NCBI GenBank assembly: GCA_025963645.1
Contig: JAOQAI010000017.1
Coordinates: 124,001-188,000 of the forward strand
Direction of reading: 5' to 3'
Length of the DNA stretch: 64,000 bases
DNA from: Flaviaestuariibacter sp.
Lineage (GTDB): Bacteria; Bacteroidota; Bacteroidia; Chitinophagales; Chitinophagaceae
The notes under the pieces are model-generated. The model was not told the DNA's origin and did no database searches. It worked only from the letters and a program-made list of their open reading frames with translations. The position numbers and the translations under genes were made by a program. Below, piece after piece: positions 60,221 to 64,000 of the stretch (the first letter of the stretch is position 1; each line of letters starts with the position of its first letter).

Positions 60221-60976
60221 CTACGCCCCGTTCACCTTCACCAGCGCCAGCGCATTGAACGCGCCGTTTCTCAGCGGGTACTGCTGCCCGTTCACTTCCT
60301 GCAGGAACAGGATTCCGAAGCACAGGAAAAGAGGGTGCACACTCGCTGCAGGCAGGTTCAGGGCCAGTTGGGAGGCTGCTACCGGGGTAGAATGCCAGGG
60401 TAGATCACCCGAATCACCGGCATCTGCCACGAAATGCTGCAGTTCGAAATCAATAGAGGCCGCCATGGCCAGGAAGCGGTAATGGGTGGTGCCGCTCGGC
60501 GCTGCTATCAGGAGCGAAGGCACATAAGAAGGAAGGTCGATTACAGCGGCGCCTGTTACACGGTTGATAGTAGCCGTGAATTCAGCATACACTGTCGAGC
60601 GCAGGTGCGAGTTCGCGTTAAAGTCAAAGCCTTCCAGCAATTCGGCTTCGCCGTCAATCACGTTTCGCAGGCCCCGCCCATTGGTCGCGTCCGCCTGGAT
60701 CACTCTCACCATTTCCTTTGTAAGTCGCCCCACCATTCGCTGGTCTGACGCATTTTGTATAACGGCACGAAAGGCATGTCGCAATAACTTGCCCGCCTTG
60801 CCTGCCCGCCCGAATTCCGCTCCGTTTTCCCGCGTCCGCTGGAAGGCAGGGTCGGAGGCGATCCTTTCGGCGCTGATGGAGCTTTTTTCCTTCGCCAGGT
60901 ACCCGTCCCAGGTTTTTAGAAAGGTAATGTCGCTGATGGTGCCATCGAGTTTGATGATCCCTTTTTGTTTTGCCAT
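60221..60976 (-). CDS. Conserved Bacteroidota hypothetical protein (251 residues)
   Basis: Starts MAKQKGIIKLDGTISDITFL, with conserved WDGYLAKEKSSISAERIASD and AFQRTRENGAEFGRAGKAGK. From memory the KLxGTIxxxxF ... FQRTRENxxEFGRAGKAGK pattern recurs in Chitinophagaceae and Flavobacteriia, but I do not know a function. The rest is beta-rich (LRSTVYAEFTATINRVTGAA). It stands 205 bases upstream of the small membrane-protein pair on the same strand. Confidence 0.65.
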   Translation of the reverse strand: MAKQKGIIKLDGTISDITFLKTWDGYLAKEKSSISAERIASDPAFQRTRENGAEFGRAGKAGKLLRHAFRAVIQNASDQRMVGRLTKEMVRVIQADATNGRGLRNVIDGEAELLEGFDFNANSHLRSTVYAEFTATINRVTGAAVIDLPSYVPSLLIAAPSGTTHYRFLAMAASIDFELQHFVADAGDSGDLPWHSTPVAASQLALNLPAASVHPLFLCFGILFLQEVNGQQYPLRNGAFNALALVKVNGA

Positions 60977-61188
60977 TTTAATAAATTTTAAGGCTTATAA
61001 ATAAGTGGCAATCCACAAGCGGGTCATGACTCCTGCAAAGCGCTTTACTTGTTTTTTGCCGTTGACAACACAAGACTAAACCCCTCTTTTAACTTCGCCA
61101 AGCGCCGGTTCCGTCCGTGCAGGCTAAGGCCGGTTTATGCAGGGAGATGCCGGGTAAAAGACAGTAATGCGGCTGGGAGAAGTAAAAG

Positions 61189-61253
61189 CGTTGCGTTCCT
61201 TTGCGTTCTTCGTATCGGTGCCTGTCCTGGGCGCAGGCAAGAAATGGTTCAAC
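61189..61253 (+). repeat. Dispersed repeat family 1, interrupted copy
   Basis: GCGTTCCTTTGCGTTCTTCG, then an inserted CCTGTCCTGGGCGCAGGCAA, then ATGGTTCAACC. It parallels the copy at 55661-55728. Confidence 0.6.
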
Positions 61254-61278
61254 CTACGCCACTGTAATCGTACTCCTT

Positions 61279-61322
61279 CAGTATAGCAACAGTATAGTAA
61301 CGGTATAGTAACAGTATGAAAA
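61279..61322. repeat. Four 11-bp phased repeats
   Basis: CAGTATAGCAA, CAGTATAGTAA, CGGTATAGTAA, CAGTATGAAAA in exact 11-base register, ~190 bases upstream of the M16 peptidase gene. The rest of 60977-61511 shows no gene. Confidence 0.75.
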
Positions 61323-61511
61323 CTGTCTTTTTTTAAACGGGAGGGTGTATGAGGTAGTGTATGAGGAGAGTATGGCCAGCCTTATGAAGTTCAGGCCTCT
61401 CCACCGGCGGTTCATCCAGCTATCCTTCCATTGGCATATCCGCACAGCATCATATCCCCAAATCTTCCTATATTAGTCCCTCGCGCTTCACACCTAAACC
61501 CTGACGATTTT

Positions 61512-64000
61512 ATGAAAAGAAAATTCTTGCTCTTCGCTACCGCCATGGTGGTAGTGCTCTCCGCTTCGGCACAAACGAAGCTGGTAGAAAAGGTGTCGCC
61601 CAAAGCCGGCGCCCTCCTTATTCCGTATGAAAAGTATGTAATGCCCAACGGACTCACCGTCATTGTGCACGAAGACCACAGCGACCCCGTGGTGCATGTG
61701 GATGTGACCTACCACGTGGGATCGGCCCGCGAGGAGATCGGCAAGTCGGGCTTTGCGCATTTCTTTGAGCACATGATGTTCCAGGGAAGCGACAATGTGG
61801 GCGACGAGCAGCATTTTAAGATCGTAACCGAAGCCGGTGGCACGCTCAACGGCAGCACCAACCGCGACCGCACGAACTACTATGAAACCGTGCCCGCCAA
61901 CCAACTGGAAAAAGCCCTGTGGCTGGAAGCCGACCGCATGGGTTTCCTGCTGGACGCGGTGACGCAAAAGAAATTCGAGATACAACGCAGCACCGTGAAG
62001 AACGAGCGGGGGCAGAACTACGATAACCGCCCTTACGGCCTGCAACGCGAATACGTGGCGAAGAACCTATACCCCTACGGGCACCCGTATAGCTGGCTCA
62101 CGATCGGCTACCTGGAGGACCTCAACCGCAGCGACGTGAATGACCTGAAGAACTTCTTCCTGCGCTGGTACGGACCGAACAACGCCACCCTTACCGTGGG
62201 CGGTGATGTGACGCCCGCCCAGGTGGTGAAGCTGGCAGAGAAATATTTTGGATCCATCCCTACCGGTCCGAAAGTGGAGGGGGTGAAGCTGGAGCCGGTG
62301 AAATTAGACAAGACCCGCTACGTGAGCTACGTGGACAATTATGCCCGTGCCTCGCAGCTAAGCCTTACCTACCCAACCGTGCCGGAGTACCATGCCGATG
62401 CACCGGCGCTGGCCCTGCTGGCACAGGTGCTGGGCGGTGGCTTTGGTGGTGGTGCCCGCAACTCGGTGTTTTATGCCACCATGGTAAAGACACAGAAAGC
62501 CTTGTCGGCAAGTGCCAACAACGGCACTTCGGAGCTGGCGGGTGAGTTCAACATCTCGGTAACGCCTTACCCCGGTAAGAGCCTGTCGGAAATGGAAGCC
62601 CTGGTGGGTGAAGCCTTTGCCGAGTTTGAAAAGCGCGGCGTAACGGCGGACGATGTAGAGAAGTTCAAGACCGGCTTTGAAAGCCGCACCATCAACGGGC
62701 TGGGATCGGTATCGGGCAAGGTAAGCACATTGGCGGCCTTCCAGACCTTTGCCGGCAACCCGAACATGATCACGAAGCTGCTGGAAGCGTATACCAAGCT
62801 AACGGCGGATGACGTGATGCGGGTGTATAACCAATACATAAAAGACAAGCCCCGCGTGGTGCTGAGCACCCTGGCGAAGGGACAGGAAGCGCTGATAGCC
62901 GCGGCGGATAATTATACCATTGACGAGAGCAAATATGTGCGTCCGGACTATGGCTATGCGGGATTGCGCTACACGAAAGCGAAAGACAACTTTGATCGCA
63001 AGAAACTCCCGGGCAATGGTCCGAACCCGGTAGTGAAGGTGCCCTCTTTCTGGCGGAAGGACCTGCCAAGCGGGATCAAGCTGATAGGCACTGAGAACAC
63101 CGAACTGCCGACGGTAACGATCTCGATCGCCATACCGGGCGGTCACCTGCTGCAGGCGAAGGACCTGGGCAAGGCGGGTACGGCGGCGTTCTTTGCCCGG
63201 ATGATGAACGAAGACACGAAGAACTATACGGCAGAACAGTTCTCGCAGGAACTGCAGAAGACGGGTTCGTCCATTAATATCGGCAGCAGCACGGATGCGA
63301 TCACGATTAACATTCAAACGCTGAAGAAGAACCTGGATAAGACGCTGGCACTGGTAGAGGAGCGCCTCTTTAGCCCGAAGTTTTCGGAGACGGCCTTTAG
63401 TCGCCTGAAGGCACAGGCAATGGAAGGCGTGAAGGCGCAGAAGTCGCAGCCGGCAGCGGTGGCCTCTTCGGTGTTTGCGATCCTCAACTATGGCGCGTCG
63501 CATATCCTTTCCACGCCGGAGGGCGGTACGGAAGCTACGATACCAAACATCAAGCTGGACGACGTGCAAGCGTATTATGATAATAACCTGACCTCCCTGG
63601 GCACCAAGGTGGTGGTGGTAGGTGATGTGAAAGAGAGCGAGATCCTGCCGAAGCTGGCCTTCCTGGACAGGCTGCCAAAGAAGAAGATCGACATGCCGAA
63701 GATCGACGCGGTGCCGGCACCGGATAAGACAAGGGTGTACCTGGTGGACGTGCCGAAGGGTGCGCAGACGGAGTTCCGCGTGGGCTATGCCACGGGGCTG
63801 AAGTACGACGCCACCGGCGATTATTACAAGAGCTACCTGGCGAACTTCCCATTGGGAGGTGCTTTCAACAGCCGCATCAACCTGAACCTGCGCGAAGACA
63901 AGGGCTGGACCTATGGCGCCCGCAGCGGCTTTACCGGTGACGATAACAGCGGCGAGTTTGCGTTCTCCTCGGGCATCAAGGCCGGCGCTACGGACAGCGC
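61512..64000 (+). CDS. M16-family zinc metallopeptidase, 3' end outside the window
   Basis: 829 residues are visible from the ATG at 61512 and the frame is still open at the edge. Signal peptide MKRKFLLFATAMVVVLSASA. The first M16 domain has the inverted zinc motif HFFEHMMFQG (HxxEH) and a distal Glu in LWLEADRMGF, plus VKNERGQNYDNRPYG. The second half (~500-829) holds a further M16_C-like pair of domains without a visible HxxEH, as in two-domain pitrilysin-type or M16B proteins. Such enzymes degrade or process peptides in the periplasm. The end of the gene is missing here. Confidence 0.92.
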   Translation, partial: MKRKFLLFATAMVVVLSASAQTKLVEKVSPKAGALLIPYEKYVMPNGLTVIVHEDHSDPVVHVDVTYHVGSAREEIGKSGFAHFFEHMMFQGSDNVGDEQHFKIVTEAGGTLNGSTNRDRTNYYETVPANQLEKALWLEADRMGFLLDAVTQKKFEIQRSTVKNERGQNYDNRPYGLQREYVAKNLYPYGHPYSWLTIGYLEDLNRSDVNDLKNFFLRWYGPNNATLTVGGDVTPAQVVKLAEKYFGSIPTGPKVEGVKLEPVKLDKTRYVSYVDNYARASQLSLTYPTVPEYHADAPALALLAQVLGGGFGGGARNSVFYATMVKTQKALSASANNGTSELAGEFNISVTPYPGKSLSEMEALVGEAFAEFEKRGVTADDVEKFKTGFESRTINGLGSVSGKVSTLAAFQTFAGNPNMITKLLEAYTKLTADDVMRVYNQYIKDKPRVVLSTLAKGQEALIAAADNYTIDESKYVRPDYGYAGLRYTKAKDNFDRKKLPGNGPNPVVKVPSFWRKDLPSGIKLIGTENTELPTVTISIAIPGGHLLQAKDLGKAGTAAFFARMMNEDTKNYTAEQFSQELQKTGSSINIGSSTDAITINIQTLKKNLDKTLALVEERLFSPKFSETAFSRLKAQAMEGVKAQKSQPAAVASSVFAILNYGASHILSTPEGGTEATIPNIKLDDVQAYYDNNLTSLGTKVVVVGDVKESEILPKLAFLDRLPKKKIDMPKIDAVPAPDKTRVYLVDVPKGAQTEFRVGYATGLKYDATGDYYKSYLANFPLGGAFNSRINLNLREDKGWTYGARSGFTGDDNSGEFAFSSGIKAGATDS

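Noticed and set aside
59598..60976. Prophage remnant
   Set aside because: No capsid, tail, portal, terminase or integrase gene is visible; holin-like size alone is not enough.

Overview
The window is a 64 kb chromosomal segment of a Bacteroidota bacterium, most likely from the Chitinophagaceae. The signs are a SusC/SusD outer-membrane pair, DUF4834 and DUF6520 proteins, -7 promoter boxes of the form TAnnTTTG just upstream of start codons, few Shine-Dalgarno sequences, and a PurF-like protein of about 615 residues. I cannot name the genus.

Layout. 1-10 kb: the end of an L,D-transpeptidase, a Pmp3-type membrane protein, a PRC-barrel protein, a four-gene kaiC-kaiB-kaiB-histidine kinase operon, tRNA-Asn, a Rieske protein behind hflX, an outer-membrane barrel protein and tiny single-span membrane proteins. 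10-21.6 kb: a CAT-anticodon tRNA, the translation/transcription cluster rimP-nusA-infB, a SurA-like PPIase, a three-PAS histidine kinase, purF and a SixA-like phosphatase. 21.7-31 kb: an EamA transporter with a glycosyltransferase, an aminotransferase, an NmrA-type oxidoreductase, a lactonase-type beta-propeller, a frameshifted small gene, a single-domain response regulator and an amidohydrolase.

31.7-48.3 kb is a visibly AT-richer defence island, almost entirely on the minus strand. Its core runs from a controller-type XRE gene through Vsr endonuclease, cytosine-C5 methyltransferase, an Mrr-type restriction protein, an unknown 123-residue protein, a 462-residue protein with a nuclease-like signature, a GHKL (MORC/MutL-like) ATPase and a 177-residue DYWLG/LEVSG protein to a Z1-domain helicase-like ATPase. 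Several of these genes overlap by 4-23 bases, so they look co-transcribed. Beyond it lie a frameshifted ADP-ribosyltransferase-like gene, a frameshifted RES-domain gene, a PD-(D/E)XK nuclease, and a RibD-type deaminase fused to an ATP-binding module. The core matches the prokaryotic MORC/paraMORC restriction systems predicted by comparative genomics, with extra uncharacterised subunits. Just upstream lies a roughly 95-base nested hairpin with no assigned role.

48.9-64 kb is GC-rich: a TlpA-like lipoprotein, SusC and SusD (nutrient import), a DUF6520 protein, an AraC-type regulator, a membrane protein-sensor kinase-LuxR regulator operon, small conserved Bacteroidota proteins and the start of an M16 zinc peptidase. 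Its intergenic spaces carry several dispersed short repeat families, a 15-copy octamer array and GGGGTTT arrays. One repeat copy encodes part of the SusD signal peptide.

Three genes (28.8, 35.5 and 36.3 kb) are each broken by one missing base in or beside a short homopolymer. These may be true pseudogenes or assembly errors, and raw reads would decide.
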